Shown piece after piece: positions 19,706-30,716 of a stretch of DNA of 64,000 bases (positions are counted from its first letter, which is position 1; the number at the start of each line of letters is the position of its first letter). The DNA is from Pseudomonas poae (GTDB taxonomy: Bacteria > Pseudomonadota > Gammaproteobacteria > Pseudomonadales > Pseudomonadaceae), in assembly GCA_004000515.1 (NCBI GenBank), contig CP034537.1:5222001-5286000 (forward strand), read 5' to 3'. Below the pieces are notes generated by a model. That model did no database searches. It was not told the DNA's origin and worked only from the letters and a program-made list of their open reading frames with translations. The position numbers and the translations under genes were made by a program.

Positions 19706-22700
19706 AGCGCAGTGTCCAAGGCAGCATCGGTCCGCACGCCGCGCCAGGCATTGAAGCGATGGCGCGCGCGGTCGAGATAGAGGTAAACCACCGGGGTGGT
19801 GTAAAGGGTCAGGATCTGGCTGAACACCAGGCCGCCAATGATGGTAAGGCCCAGCGGCTGACGCATTTCTGCGCCTTCGGCGGTGCCGAGCAACAGGGGC
19901 AAGGCGCCGAGGATCGCGGCCAGCGTGGTCATCAGGATCGGGCGCAAGCGCAGCAGGCAAGCGCTACGGATCGATTCCAGCGGGCTCATGCCGTCGTTGC
20001 GCTCCAATTGCAGCGCAAGGTCGATCATGAGGATTGCGTTTTTCTTCACCACGCCGATCAGCAAGAAAAGGCCCAGCAACGAGATCAGGCTGAACTCACC
20101 GCCCAGCAGATAGATCGACAGCAACGCGCCCACACCCGCCGATGGCAACGTGGACAGAATGGTCAACGGGTGAATGTAGCTTTCATACAGAATGCCCAAC
20201 ACCAGGTACACCGCCACCAACGCGCCGAGGATCATGAACGGTTGGCCCTTCTGGGTCGCGGCAAATGCATCCGCCGTACCGGCCATCTTGGCGATCACGT
20301 CTTCCGGCAAGCCGACCTTGGCAATCGCCCGTTCGATGGCAGCCGTGCCCTGCTCCACCGTCACCCCGGGTGACATGTCGAAGGCAATGTTTTCCGAGGC
20401 GAACTGGCCTTCGTGGCTGACACGGTCATCCGCCAGGCTGTTCTCGTAATGGGCGATGGTCGACAAGGGCACCCGCGCACCGGTCGAGGTGATCACCTGC
20501 ATCTGGTTGAGGGTGATCGGGTCCTGGGCGTATTTGGGGTTGACCTCCATCACCACCTGGTACTGGTTGAGGCTGTCGTAGATGGTGGAGATCTGCCGTT
20601 GGCTGTAGGCGTTGTTGAGCACCGCCGTGACCATGCTCATGTCGATGCCCAGGCGTTTGGCCTGGTCGCGGTCGACCACCAGCGTGACCTGCGCCGCACC
20701 ACGACCTTCGCGGGCGTCGATGGCGGTGAGTTCCGGCAGTTCGCGCAAGGCAGCGACCACTTTCGGGTACCACAGACGCAACGCGGCCAAGTCGCCGCTT
20801 TGCAGGATGTAGGAGTACTGCGCGCTGGTCTGGTCGCGGCTGCCGCCAAATTGCAGGTCCTGGTCGGCCATCAGGAACAGACGCCCGCCCGGCACCAGCG
20901 GCACTTCTTTACGCAAACGCTCGATCACCGCTTGGGCCGAAATCTTGCGCTCGCTGATCGGCTTGAGGCGCACCAGCATCACCGCGTTGTTGGTGCCGTT
21001 GTTGCCGCCGATAAAGCCGGCCACGCTAAGCACCGCCGGGTCCTTGAGCACGGCCTTGCGGAAGGTTTCCATCTTCGGCTGCATCACATTGAACGACAGC
21101 CCGTCATCGCCGCGCACGAAGCCGATCAATTGCCCGGTGTCCTGTTGCGGCATGAAGGTTTTCGGCACTACCACGTACAGCGCAATATTCACGCCCACGG
21201 TGATCAACAGGCTGAGCAAGGTCAGTCGGCGGTGGCGCAGCACCCAGTCGAGGCTGGTGGCGTAGCCGGCAACCATGCGGTCGTTGACCTTCTGGCTCCA
21301 GCGCTGCAAACCGGTCATCTGCCCTTTGACATGGGGCTTGAGCCAGCGCGCGCAGAGCATTGGGGTCAAGGTCAGCGACACGACCAGCGAGACGATGATC
21401 GCGGCCGACAAGGTGATGGAAAACTCGCGGAACAGGTTGGTGACGATCCCGCCCATAAACAGAATGGACAGGAACACCGCCACCAACGACACGTTCATCG
21501 ACAGCAGGGTAAAGCCGACTTCCTTGGCCCCCAGGTAAGCGGCCTTCATCGGCGGCACGCCCTCGTCGATGTGCCGGGAAATGTTCTCCAGCACCACGAT
21601 GGCGTCATCGACTACCAGGCCGGTGGCCAGGATCAGCGCCATCAGCGAGAAGTTGTTCAGCGAGAAGCCAAACAGGTACATCACCGCAAAGGTACCCACC
21701 AGCGACACCGGCACTGCCAGCGTAGGAATCAACGACGCACGGAAGTTACCGAGGAACAGGTACACCACCAGGATCACCAGGGCCACGGCAATCAGCAAGG
21801 TCATCTCGGCTTCATGCAGGGTAGCGGTAATCACCGGCGAGCGGTCCATGGCCAGGTTGAGCTTGACGCTGGACGGCAACACCGCCTGCAACGCCGGCAA
21901 CTGCGCCTTGATCTGCTTGACGGTCTCGATGATGTTGGCGCCGGACTGGCGGTTGATCACCAGCAGCACCGCCGAGTCATTGTTGAAAAAGCCGCTGTTG
22001 TAGCGGTCTTCCACGCCGTCGCTGATCTTCGCCACATCGCCCAGGCGCAGCGCCGCGCCGTTCTGGTAGCGAATCAGCAACGGCTCGTAGTCCTTGGCCT
22101 TTTCCAACTGGTCGTTGGCCTGGATCTGCCAATTGCGCTCACTGTCTTCCAGCGACCCCTTGGGACGACGCTGGTTGGCGTTGGCGATGGTGTTACGCAC
22201 ATCGTCGAGGGCCACGCCGTACTGGTCGAGGGCCTTGGGCTCCAACTCGATGCGCACCGCCGGCAGGGAGCTGCCGCCGATCTGCACTTCGCCCACACCC
22301 GGTACCTGCGACAGGCTTTGGGACAGGATGGTGGACGCCAGGTCGTACAACTCGCCTTTCTGAAGCACATCCGACGTCAGCGACAGCACCATGATCGGTG
22401 CCTGGGACGGGTTGATCTTCTTGTAGGTGGGCATGCTGCGCATACCGCTGGGCAACAGGTTGCGCGAAGCGTTGATTGCCGCCTGCACTTCTCGCGCGGC
22501 GCCGTTGATATCACGGTCGGAGTCGAACGCCAGGATCACCCGCGTCGAGCCCTGGCTCGACGAACTGCTCATGGTGGTAATACCGGCAATCGCGCCGAAT
22601 GAGCGCTCCAGCGGCGTGGCCACTGTAGACGCCATCACCTCGGGACTGGCACCGGGTAGGCTGGCCGATACCACGATCACCGGAAAGTCGATCTGTGGCA

Positions 22701-22809
22701 GCGGCGACACCGGCAGCAGGTTGAAGCTCACGCCGCCCAGCAACATGATCGCCAGGCTCAGCAGCATGGTGGCTACCGGCCGGCGAATGAAAGGTCCGGA
22801 CAGGTTCAT
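19702..22809 (-). CDS. muxC: RND efflux transporter, MuxC/MdtC-like
   Basis: An inner-membrane drug:proton antiporter of 1035 residues with the usual two halves, each with six transmembrane segments and a large periplasmic loop. The start [19 protein letters not shown] is typical of MdtB/MdtC type pumps. The proton-relay aspartates are visible in [17 protein letters not shown]. Together with the adjacent MuxB-like gene it would form the mixed trimer known for MdtBC and MuxBC. The start codon overlaps the muxB stop and its own stop overlaps opmB, both as ATGA, so all four proteins are probably made by coupled translation. The frame is intact over 3.1 kb. Confidence 0.9.
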   Translation of the reverse strand: MNLSGPFIRRPVATMLLSLAIMLLGGVSFNLLPVSPLPQIDFPVIVVSASLPGASPEVMASTVATPLERSFGAIAGITTMSSSSSQGSTRVILAFDSDRDINGAAREVQAAINASRNLLPSGMRSMPTYKKINPSQAPIMVLSLTSDVLQKGELYDLASTILSQSLSQVPGVGEVQIGGSSLPAVRIELEPKALDQYGVALDDVRNTIANANQRRPKGSLEDSERNWQIQANDQLEKAKDYEPLLIRYQNGAALRLGDVAKISDGVEDRYNSGFFNNDSAVLLVINRQSGANIIETVKQIKAQLPALQAVLPSSVKLNLAMDRSPVITATLHEAEMTLLIAVALVILVVYLFLGNFRASLIPTLAVPVSLVGTFAVMYLFGFSLNNFSLMALILATGLVVDDAIVVLENISRHIDEGVPPMKAAYLGAKEVGFTLLSMNVSLVAVFLSILFMGGIVTNLFREFSITLSAAIIVSLVVSLTLTPMLCARWLKPHVKGQMTGLQRWSQKVNDRMVAGYATSLDWVLRHRRLTLLSLLITVGVNIALYVVVPKTFMPQQDTGQLIGFVRGDDGLSFNVMQPKMETFRKAVLKDPAVLSVAGFIGGNNGTNNAVMLVRLKPISERKISAQAVIERLRKEVPLVPGGRLFLMADQDLQFGGSRDQTSAQYSYILQSGDLAALRLWYPKVVAALRELPELTAIDAREGRGAAQVTLVVDRDQAKRLGIDMSMVTAVLNNAYSQRQISTIYDSLNQYQVVMEVNPKYAQDPITLNQMQVITSTGARVPLSTIAHYENSLADDRVSHEGQFASENIAFDMSPGVTVEQGTAAIERAIAKVGLPEDVIAKMAGTADAFAATQKGQPFMILGALVAVYLVLGILYESYIHPLTILSTLPSAGVGALLSIYLLGGEFSLISLLGLFLLIGVVKKNAILMIDLALQLERNDGMSPLESIRSACLLRLRPILMTTLAAILGALPLLLGTAEGAEMRQPLGLTIIGGLVFSQILTLYTTPVVYLYLDRARHRFNAWRGVRTDAALDTAL

Positions 22810-25800
22810 GACTCAACCGGCTCCAGGCTTTGCGGCTCTTTGCGCCAGCGACGGCCAAGGCGGTCGAAGTACAGGTAGATCACCGGCGTAGTGAACAGGG
22901 TCAACACCTGGCTCACCAACAAGCCGCCGACCATCACCAGGCCCAAGGGTTGACGCAGCTCGGCGCCAGAGCCGGTAGCCAGCATCAACGGCACCGCGCC
23001 GAACAGTGCAGCCAAGGTCGTCATCAGGATCGGGCGGAAGCGCAACAGCGCCGCCTGGTAGATCGCGGTCTGCGGGTCAAGGCCCTGGTTGCGTTCGGCA
23101 TCGAGGGCGAAGTCGATCATCATGATCGCGTTCTTCTTCACGATACCGATCAGCAAGATGATGCCGATGATCGCGATCATGCCCAGGTCATTGCCGCTGA
23201 GCAGCAAGGCGAGCAAGGCCCCTACCGCTGCCGACGGCAAGGTCGAGAGAATCGTGATCGGGTGGATATAGCTCTCGTAGAGCACGCCGAGCACGATGTA
23301 CATGGTGACCACCGCCGCCAGAATCAGCAGCAAGGTGCTCGACAGCGATGCTTCGAACGCTTGGGCAGCGCCTTGAATTGGGTCTGCACGCCTACCGGCA
23401 TACCGATGTCTTTCTGGGTCTGGTTGATCAGTTCCACACCTTTGCCCAGCGCAACGCCGGGAGCCAGGTTGAACGACATCATCACTGCCGGGAACTGGCC
23501 GATATGCGCAATCGCCAGCTGCGCCTGGCGCTGTTCCACACGGGCCAGGCTCGACAAGCGCACCTGGCCGCCATCGGTGGTTTTCACGTGGATCTGGTTC
23601 AGCGCTGCCGGGCCAAGGGTTTCGCCCGATTGGGCCTGCAAGACCACGCGGTACTGGCTGGCCTGGGTGTAGATCGTGGAAATCTGCCGTTGGCCGAACG
23701 CGTCGTACAGCGCGTCGGTGATGGTCGACACGCTGACTCCCAGGCGCGAAGCAGCGTCACGGTCGATCACCAGGAACACTTGCAGGCCTTTGTCCTGCAG
23801 GTCGCTGGCGACGTCGGTGAGTTCCGGCAATTGGCTCAAGGCGTGTACCAGCTTGTCGCTCCACAGCGCCAACAGGTCGGCGTCCGGCGAGGACATGCTG
23901 AATTGGTACTGGGTGCGGCTGACGCGATCCTCGATAGTCAGGTCCTGCACCGGCTGCATGAACAGACGAATGCCTACCAGCTTGTCGATTTCCGGTTGCA
24001 GGCGCGTGATCACCTGGGCCGCGCTCAAGTCGCGCTGGCCGTGGGGCTTGAGGTTGATCAGCAAGCGCCCGCTGTTGAGCGTGGCGTTATCGCCATCCAC
24101 ACCAATATAGGAAGACAGGCTCTCCACGGCCGGGTCGGCCAGGATGATCTTGGCCAACTCCTGCTGACGCTGGCTCATCGCAGCGAACGAGATCGACTGC
24201 GGCGCCTCGGAAATGCCCTGGATCACACCAGTGTCCTGCACCGGGAAAAAGCCCTTGGGCACCACCAGGTACAGGAACACGGTCAAACCCAGGGTCGCCA
24301 CAGCCACCAGCAGCGTCAGTGGCTGGTGCTTGAGCACCACTGCAACTTGCGCCCGTAGGCTTCGATCAACCAATCGATCCAGGCACCGCTGGCCTTGTAG
24401 AAACGGCCCTGCTCTTCCTCTTTGGGTTCACGCTTGAGCAAGCGCGCGCACATCATCGGCGTGAGCGTCAGGGACACCACCAGGGAAATCAGGATCGCCA
24501 CCGCCAGGGTAATAGCGAACTCGCGGAACAGGCGTCCCACTACGTCGGCCATGAACAGCAGCGGGATCAGTACCGCAATCAGCGACAGGGTCAGGGACAC
24601 CAGGGTAAAGCCGATCTGCTTGGCGCCCTTGAGCGCTGCCGCCATCGGCGTCTCACCCTCCTCGATATAACGGGAAATGTTCTCCAGCATCACGATGGCA
24701 TCGTCCACCACAAAGCCGGTGGCGATGGTCAACGCCATCAGCGTCAGGTTGTTGATGGAGAAACCGGCCAGGTACATCACGCCAAAGGTGCCCACCAGCG
24801 ACAGCGGTACGGCGATGGACGGAATGATGGTCGCGCTGAAACGGCGCAGGAACAGGAACGTCACCATGACCACCAGGGCAATGGCGATCAGCAATTCATG
24901 TTGTACGTCTGTAACCGACGCGCGGATGGTCTGGGTCCGGTCGGTGAGCACCGTCACGTCCAGGCCTGCCGGCAGGTTATCGGTGATGCTCGGCAGCAGC
25001 GCCTTGATGCGGTCCACCACCTCGATCACGTTGGCGCCCGGCTGGCGCTGGATATTCAACAGGACAGCCTGGTTTTCGTTGGCCCAGGCGGCGAGGCGTT
25101 CGTTTTCAGCGCCATCGACGATCTGCGCCACGTCTTTGAGGCGCAGCGGCGCGCCGTTGTTGTACGCCAGGATCAGCTCGGCGTATTGCTGCGGCGAGAC
25201 CAACTGGTCGTTGGCGTCGAGCATCGATACGCGCGTGGGGCCGTCGAAGTTGCCCTTGGGCTGGTTGACGTTGGAAGCGGCGATCAGGGTGCGCACGTCC
25301 GACAGGTTCAAGCCATTGGCCGCCAGGGCTTCAGGGTTGACCTTGATACGCACGGCCTGGCGCTGGCCACCGGCGATGCTGACCATGCCGACGCCGCTGA
25401 TCTGCGCAATTTTTGCGCCATGCGCGTGTCGACCAGGTCATTGAGCTTGGGCAGCAACATGGTCTTGGAGGTGATGGCCAAGGTCAGCACCGGGGTATCC
25501 GCCGGGTTGACCTTGTTGTACACCGGCGGTGCCGGCAAATCCTTGGGCAACAGGTTGGTGGCGGCGTTGATCGCGGCCTGCACCTGTTGCTCGGCGACAT
25601 CCATATTGATGTCGAGGTTAAAACGCAGAGTGAGTACCGAGGCACCGCCGGAACTGGTGGACGCCATCTGGGTAAGGCCGGGCATTTGCCCGAACTGGCG
25701 CTCCAGCGGCGCGGTGACCGCACTGGTCATCACATCCGGGCTGGCGCCTGGGTACAGGGTCATCACGCGGATGGTCGGGTAGTCGACCTGGGGCAAGGCC

Positions 25801-25904
25801 GACACCGGCAGCAAGCGATAGGAGATGATGCCGGCCAAAACAATGGCCAGCATGCTCAGCGTGGTGGCGACCGGGCGAAGGATAAACAGCCGCGACAGGT
25901 TCAT
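22806..25904 (-). CDS. muxB: RND efflux transporter, MuxB/MdtB-like (three frameshifts)
   Basis: The partner RND subunit of MuxC. The N-terminus [19 protein letters not shown] matches the MdtB type and the proton-relay motif is [16 protein letters not shown]. Three one-base losses split the gene: T5 at 25410-25414 (N-terminal loop), near 24340, and near 23375 (second periplasmic loop). Repaired length is 1033 residues, full size. It overlaps both muxA and muxC by ATGA. The intact neighbours in the operon argue that these are sequence errors and not decay. Substrates of the P. aeruginosa homologue include novobiocin and macrolides; for this one they are unknown. Confidence 0.9.
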
Positions 25905-27205
25905 GAACCGACCTTTTGCGCCTTGCCGGCGTTGACGCCGGTCTCCCCTTTCGCGGCGGGCTTGCCTTGCAGGTGTTCGGTCGGGGTGGTCGGTACTTCG
26001 CTGCTGTCATTGACCACTTCGATCTCGCTGTCGTCCTTCAGGCGGTCGGTGCCTTCCAGTACCACGCGGTCACCGGCGACCAGGCCTTGCTTGATCACGG
26101 TGTTGTCGCCATCGCTGTCGCCGATCACCAGGGGCTGGACCTTGACCTTCTTGTCGCCATCGAGCTTGTAGACAAAGGTGCCGTTGTTGCCGAACTGGAT
26201 CGCGGCGGACGGCGCCAGCACCACGTTATGCAGGGTATCGGCAAGCAGGTGCACGTTGACGAACTGGTTGGGGAACAGCGCCTGGTCCTTGTTATCGAAG
26301 CGGCCCTTGAACTTCAGGGTGCCGGTGGTGACATCGATCTGGTTGTCGAGGCTTTGCAGCACGCCGACCGCCTGTTTTTTCACGTCGCCACGGTCCCAGG
26401 CTTCCACGGGCAGCTTGTTGCCGGCGTGGTAACGAGTGAGGACGGTGTCCAGGGTGTTTTCCGGCAGGGTGAAGACCACGCTGATCGGTTGGGTCTGGGT
26501 GATCACGGCGAGGAAGGTGGTGTCGTTGGCGGCCACAAGGTTGCCCACGTCGACTTGGCGCAAACCCACGCGGCCGCTGATGGGTGCGCGGATCTTGGTG
26601 AATTCGAGGTTGAGCTTGGCGTCATCCACCGCGCCCTGGTTGGTCTTGACCGTGCCCTGGTATTGCAGCACCAGCGCTTCAGCGGTGTCCAGGGTCTGTT
26701 TGGCGATACTGTCCTGGGCATACAGGTCGCGATAACGCTGTACGTCGACCTGGGCGTTTTTCAATTGGGCCTGGTTCTGCAACAGGGTGCCCTGGGCCTG
26801 GAGCAACGCGTTCTGGTAGCTGCGCGGATCGATCTCGGCCAACAGGTCGCCGGCCTTGACCATCTGCCCTTCTTCAAAGGCGATCTTCACCAACTCCCCG
26901 CCAACCCGGCTGCGCACATTGATGGTGTTGAGCGCGGTCACCGTGCCCAAGGCCTTGTAGTACACCGGGAACTCCCCCAGCACCGCCGGCGCCACGCGCA
27001 CGGGAATCGGGCCGGTGGAACCACCGAAACCCGGGCGCATCATCCCCGACTTGCCGGCACGCCCCGCGGGTTTTTGCGCGGTAGCCTCCTTATGGCTGCC
27101 AGGCCAGAATTTCCAGCACAGGCCGGCAATAATCAGCAGCACAAGCAGGCCGAACAGCCAGCGGCGGGATTTACGAGGGGACGATTGCATGGATTGATCA
27201 ACCAT
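25901..27205 (-). CDS. muxA: RND efflux periplasmic adaptor, MuxA/MdtA-like
   Basis: The membrane fusion protein linking MuxBC to OpmB. A single N-terminal membrane anchor ([19 protein letters not shown], about residues 16-34) is followed by the lipoyl half-motifs, a helical hairpin (about 120-200) and beta-barrel domains. The C-terminus is extended and rich in charged residues and Thr/Pro. Length is 434 residues. The ATG at 27205 is used; an internal ATG at 27190 is possible, and neither has a good ribosome binding site. It is the first gene of muxA-muxB-muxC-opmB and its stop overlaps muxB by ATGA. No regulator gene lies next to the operon. Confidence 0.9.
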   Translation of the reverse strand: MVDQSMQSSPRKSRRWLFGLLVLLIIAGLCWKFWPGSHKEATAQKPAGRAGKSGMMRPGFGGSTGPIPVRVAPAVLGEFPVYYKALGTVTALNTINVRSRVGGELVKIAFEEGQMVKAGDLLAEIDPRSYQNALLQAQGTLLQNQAQLKNAQVDVQRYRDLYAQDSIAKQTLDTAEALVLQYQGTVKTNQGAVDDAKLNLEFTKIRAPISGRVGLRQVDVGNLVAANDTTFLAVITQTQPISVVFTLPENTLDTVLTRYHAGNKLPVEAWDRGDVKKQAVGVLQSLDNQIDVTTGTLKFKGRFDNKDQALFPNQFVNVHLLADTLHNVVLAPSAAIQFGNNGTFVYKLDGDKKVKVQPLVIGDSDGDNTVIKQGLVAGDRVVLEGTDRLKDDSEIEVVNDSSEVPTTPTEHLQGKPAAKGETGVNAGKAQKVGS

Positions 27206-27350
27206 TGGGCGCGAGAGCTTCTACTTTGGGAGGCTGAAAGATAAGCACTGGGGCGCATTAAGAAAAGCGCCTTTACCGGCTATTTACCTTGGACTTACAA
27301 CTTTTAACTTCTGACCTTAGTCCATTCGCTATTGGGCTAACCCTCTGAGC

Positions 27351-27382
27351 GACAAATAAAAACGGCCTGGACTAGGCCAGGC
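27351..27382 (-). terminator. Rho-independent terminator downstream of the tpx remnant
   Basis: On the minus strand GCCTGG CCTAGT CCAGGC makes a six-pair stem with a six-base loop, followed by CGTTTTTATTTG. It sits about 13 bases after the stop of the tpx remnant and would also insulate muxA from reading through from that direction. Confidence 0.75.
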
Positions 27383-27394
27383 TTCGCTGCGGAA

Positions 27395-27577
27395 TCACAG
27401 CGTGTTCGTCGTTGGCCAAAGGTCGGTGTTGCGATTCGTAACTTGCGCGGCGAAGGTAGCCAGGGTTGCGTCCGACAGGTCGCCGGCGGTCAGGGTGAAC
27501 TCAGGTGCCTGGCTGCCGACTTGCGGCAATTCGCCTTCAACCTGGACAGGGTTACCACGGAGGGTGACTTGAGCCAT
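27395..27577 (-). pseudogene. tpx: Truncated thiol peroxidase (Tpx) remnant
   Basis: The first 43 residues (MAQVTLRGNPVQVEGELP, then GSQAPEFTLTAGDLSDATL) match the N-terminus of thiol peroxidase. Just where Tpx should continue with GKRKV and the peroxidatic Cys, the frame changes into 17 unrelated residues ending PTTNTL and stops. A full Tpx has about 166 residues, and only some 13 bases separate this stop from a terminator, so about 320 bases of coding sequence are missing. The ribosome binding site AAGGA and start codon remain good. With neither catalytic cysteine, it cannot be a working peroxidase. This is a deletion or recombination product, unlike the one-base breaks elsewhere. Confidence 0.7.
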
Positions 27578-27735
27578 GAACGGAATCCTTCTGCTGTATT
27601 GGATTAAACGAATTCGAGAGGCGGAAGTTAACCACAAAGTACGGTGGCTACCTACCGCCAGACATAAATTGTCATGTCACCGGTTATGGTTTAATTGCGC
27701 GCCTTCCGCCCTGCCCTTCAAGGAGCCCGTTGTTG

Positions 27736-29025
27736 ATGAATCTGCCTGCCACCAAAGTCCTGGTCATTGGTTATGTCTGGCCGGAGCCCCGCTCCTCGGC
27801 TGCAGGCGGGCATATGATGCAGATACTCGAAACTTTTCTTACGCAAGGTTGGGACATTACCTTCAGCAGCCCGGCCGCACTTGGAGAGCACAAGGCAGAT
27901 TTGCAGGTGCTGGGCATCAAAGAATGCGCCATCGAGCTCAATAACAGCAGTTTCGATGATTTTGTGCGCAAACTGGCCCCGGACATCGTGCTGTTCGACC
28001 GCTTCATGATGGAAGAACAGTTCGGCTGGCGCGTCGAGAAATGCTGCCCCGACGCCCTGCGCGTGCTGGAAACGTCCGACCTGCAAAGCCTGCGTGACGC
28101 CCGTCATCAGCGCCTCAAGGAGCACCTCAAGGCTCACCCGGACAGTGACGACTTCAGCCCGCTCTTTGCCCCGGCTCTCAAGCAAGAATTCCAGCTGATG
28201 GCGGACACCGACCTGGCCAAGCGCGAGATCGCCGCCATTTACCGCTGTGACATCAGCCTGATGATCTCCGACGTGGAAATCCACCTGCTCACCGAGCAAT
28301 TCAAGGTGCCGCCCGCCCTGCTGCATTGGTGCCCGTTGATGCTTGCACCGCCGACCGAAGCGTTCGCGCCGTTTGAAGACCGTGCGCACTTCCTCAGCAT
28401 CGGCAACTTCCGCCACGCGCCCAACTGGGATGCGGTGCTGTGGATGAAGAACAGCCTGTGGCCGCTGATCCGCCAGCAACTGCCGGGCGCGCAACTGCAC
28501 ATCTACGGCGCCTACACCCCGCCCAAGGCCACCGCTTTGCACAACCCGGCACAGGGTTTTCATGTGATGAACTGGGCCGAGGATGCGTTGCAGGTGATGA
28601 GCGCCGCACGCATCTGCCTGGCCCCGCTACGCTTCGGCGCCGGTATCAAGGGCAAACTGGCGGACGCGATGCTGTGTGGCACGCCGAATATCACCACCCC
28701 TATCGGCGCCGAAGCCATGGGTGATGATCAGCCGTGGCCGGGCGCGATCGAACAGAGCGCCCCGGCGCTAGCCGCTGCCGCCGTCGCGCTGTACCAGGAC
28801 CGCTCCCGCTGGACCCAGGCCCAGGAAGACGGCCGCCAGTTGCTGGCCCGTCGCTACGACCAGGCTATCCACGGCCCGGCATTGGTGGAGTGCCTGGAGC
28901 ACTGTCGCGGCAACCTGGCCGCTCACCGCCGGGACAACTTCACGGGTAGCATGCTGCGTCACCACGCACATAAAAGTACGCAGTACATGTCCCAATGGAT
29001 CGAGGCAAAAAACCGCAGCCTCTAG
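27736..29025 (+). CDS. Glycosyltransferase, GT4-like
   Basis: A 429-residue cytoplasmic protein with a two-domain GT-B appearance. The N-terminal domain begins KVLVIGYVWPEPRSSAAGGHMM, like sugar transferases of the GT4 group. The C-terminal domain has LSIGNFRHAPNWDAV, LHIYGAY and a donor-site region LAPLRFGAGIKGKLADAM followed by GTPNITTPIGAEAM, which places Glu/Gly residues as in GT4 enzymes. Acceptor and sugar are unknown. AAGGAG lies ten bases before the ATG at 27736; TTG codons just upstream are less likely starts. It stands alone, divergent from the tpx remnant, with no polysaccharide genes nearby. Confidence 0.82.
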   Translation: MNLPATKVLVIGYVWPEPRSSAAGGHMMQILETFLTQGWDITFSSPAALGEHKADLQVLGIKECAIELNNSSFDDFVRKLAPDIVLFDRFMMEEQFGWRVEKCCPDALRVLETSDLQSLRDARHQRLKEHLKAHPDSDDFSPLFAPALKQEFQLMADTDLAKREIAAIYRCDISLMISDVEIHLLTEQFKVPPALLHWCPLMLAPPTEAFAPFEDRAHFLSIGNFRHAPNWDAVLWMKNSLWPLIRQQLPGAQLHIYGAYTPPKATALHNPAQGFHVMNWAEDALQVMSAARICLAPLRFGAGIKGKLADAMLCGTPNITTPIGAEAMGDDQPWPGAIEQSAPALAAAAVALYQDRSRWTQAQEDGRQLLARRYDQAIHGPALVECLEHCRGNLAAHRRDNFTGSMLRHHAHKSTQYMSQWIEAKNRSL

Positions 29026-29097
29026 ACACCGGCGCTGGCAGGGTCACGCACAAGGGGGCATTATTCGGTTTGCAACCAACAATAAAGCGACGGCAGC

Positions 29098-30002
29098 ATG
29101 ACCCGAGCAGCGCGAATCACCGATCCTTCCTACGAGTTGATGGACGATCACAACGGTCTGTCCATCATCTATCGCCAGCATGGCTTCCCCTGCCCGCTGG
29201 TGCGCTGGCATTTCCACAAGGAATACGAGCTGCACTTGATCGTCGCCAGCTCCGGCAAGGTGTTTATCGGCGACTACATCGGCAACTTCTACCCCGAAAG
29301 CCTGTTCCTCACCGGCCCCAACCTGCCCCACAACTGGATCAGCCAGGTTGATGAAGACGAGGTGGTGCCCAAGCGCGACATGCTGGTGAACTTCACCGAT
29401 GAGCTGTTCGACAGCGGTAGCCAGATCTTCACCGAACTCAAGTCCTTGTCACCGCTACTGGAACGCGCGCAATACGGCATCGAGTTTCGCTGCAAAAAAC
29501 TATCGCCCAGGCCATGACGCTGATGCAACGCATCGAGGACGCCCAGGGCATGGCGCGCTTGGGGCACTTTTTTATCCTGCTGGAAGTGCTCAGCGCCTGC
29601 GAGGACTACCAGTTACTGTCGGGCGTAACCACACCGCAACTGGCCGACGAACACAGCATTGACCGCACCAACCGCGCAGTGGACTACATCTTTGCCCACT
29701 ACGCACGGGAATTACCGCTGGAAGAAGTGGCGGAACACCTGGGCATGAAGCCGACGTATTTTTCGCGTGTATTCAAACAGGCCACCGGACGCACGTTCAT
29801 CGAGTTCGTCAATCGGCTGCGTATCAGCAAGTCGTGCGAGTTGCTGGCGGACGGTGATAAAGCGGTGACGGATGTGTGCTTTGAGTCGGGTTTCAACAAC
29901 ATCTCCAACTTCAACCGGCGCTTTCAACAGCTCAAGGGCATGACCCCTTCCCACTATCGGCGTCTGGTGGTGCAGCGCTTGACGGAGCAGAACCTGGCTT
30001 GA
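29098..30002 (+). CDS. mtlR: AraC family activator of the polyol operon, MtlR-like (one frameshift)
   Basis: An AraC/XylS type regulator of 301 residues. The N-terminal half is a cupin-like sensor (WHFHKEYELHLIVASSGK, NLPHNWIS). The C-terminal 100 residues have the two helix-turn-helix motifs: LEEVAEHLGMKPTYFSRVFK and VCFESGFNNISNFNRRFQ, then GMTPSHYRR. The frame breaks in the A6 run at 29494-29499 and one extra A restores it. Its place upstream of mtlEFGKDYZ matches the activator MtlR of P. fluorescens, which turns on polyol uptake with mannitol, sorbitol or arabitol. The ATG at 29098 has only a weak ribosome binding site. Confidence 0.87.
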
Positions 30003-30102
30003 GCCACCTCGCTACCGTTCATCCAAACTGTCATTTCCTACAGTGTCCTAACCGATCGGCAGCGAGCATGCTGAAACCTTCTACGGAATGGAGTGTTTCG
30101 CC

Positions 30103-30522
30103 ATGAATAACGAGCCCGATCCAAGCACCAATGCCATTAACGAAATCGCCTACTTCGATACCCCTGGCGATACTCACGGCTGGACCGGTGAAGGGGAAAT
30201 ACTGCCAGACGACCCTGACGGTAATGGCCCGGTAAATCGCTGGTTTTCGACAGGTGTCAAAAGGGACTATGGCAACCCCTTTTCACGGCAGACCACTGTC
30301 AGGGTGGTCATTCGCCTGCGCGGCCAATTGCCCCGCGAAACCCTACAAGGCAGCGGGCCCGACGGGATCATTCAGGAAATACACAATATAGAACCTGTAA
30401 AAACGGCACTCTATGAGTTTTTCCTGAGATCTACACCGGCAGGCGAGTTTTCCGTGCAGTTCAACTTTGCGACCCGCCAGAAAATGGTTATCCAAACGAT
30501 CCAGGTAAACGGCCCTGTGTAG
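30103..30522 (+). CDS. Hypothetical protein between mtlR and mtlE
   Basis: I do not recognise this 139-residue protein. It starts MNNEPDPSTNAINEIAYFD, has no signal peptide or membrane segment, no Cys, and is acidic in its first half and mostly beta-like in its second (TTVRVVIRLRG, FSVQFNFATRQKMVIQTIQV). Two conspicuous aromatic/Gly stretches are DTHGWTGEGE and NRWFSTGVKRDYGNPF. A GGAG lies about ten bases before the ATG. It lies 100 bases after mtlR and 194 before mtlE on the same strand, a place where I know of no conserved gene in the mtl cluster, so it may be a strain-specific insertion unrelated to polyols. Confidence 0.65.
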   Translation: MNNEPDPSTNAINEIAYFDTPGDTHGWTGEGEILPDDPDGNGPVNRWFSTGVKRDYGNPFSRQTTVRVVIRLRGQLPRETLQGSGPDGIIQEIHNIEPVKTALYEFFLRSTPAGEFSVQFNFATRQKMVIQTIQVNGPV

Positions 30523-30637
30523 CCCTGCCCACATAAATCGTTTAAGCATTGCTGCCACGAGTACAAAAAAGTATCAGTCCAAGTGCGCCCAAGGATTTGT
30601 CACATCGCCATTTCAAGGCTGTAATCAACCGCACACT

Positions 30638-30659
30638 CTTCCTGACTCCTTGTAGGAAG
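30638..30659. promoter_or_regulatory. Inverted repeat in the mtlE upstream region
   Basis: CTTCCT and AGGAAG form six-base arms around ten bases, about 60-80 bases before the mtlE start. It may be part of the MtlR operator or the promoter; short enough to be chance. Confidence 0.3.
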
Positions 30660-30663
30660 ACAC

Positions 30664-30674
30664 AACAACAATAA
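30664..30674 (+). promoter_or_regulatory. Candidate Hfq/Crc catabolite-activity (CA) motif before mtlE
   Basis: AACAACAATAA fits the AAnAAnAA pattern bound by Hfq with Crc in Pseudomonas, by which preferred carbon sources repress translation of sugar transport genes. It lies about 43 bases before the mtlE ATG, somewhat further from the ribosome binding site than most validated targets, and whether it is inside the transcript is unknown. Confidence 0.4.
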
Positions 30675-30716
30675 CTGTCCTTCTGTAGCCCCCTGGGCGC
30701 GGAAACGGAGTGCGCG

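Noticed and set aside
20413..22602. A 729-codon open frame antisense to muxC
   Set aside because: The translation is dominated by His, Gln, Arg and Asp repeats as expected from the complement of a GC-rich coding strand; muxC itself is intact and recognisable.
27252..27271. Hairpin GGCGC - GCGCC followed by TTTACC upstream of muxA, like a plus-strand terminator
   Set aside because: Only five pairs, no U-run, and no plus-strand gene ends nearby.
29494..29500. A AAAAAAC slippery-type sequence in mtlR, suggesting programmed frameshifting
   Set aside because: The same kind of one-base break occurs in 17 other unrelated genes at runs of C, G, T and A, most without slippery motifs. Error in run length is simpler.
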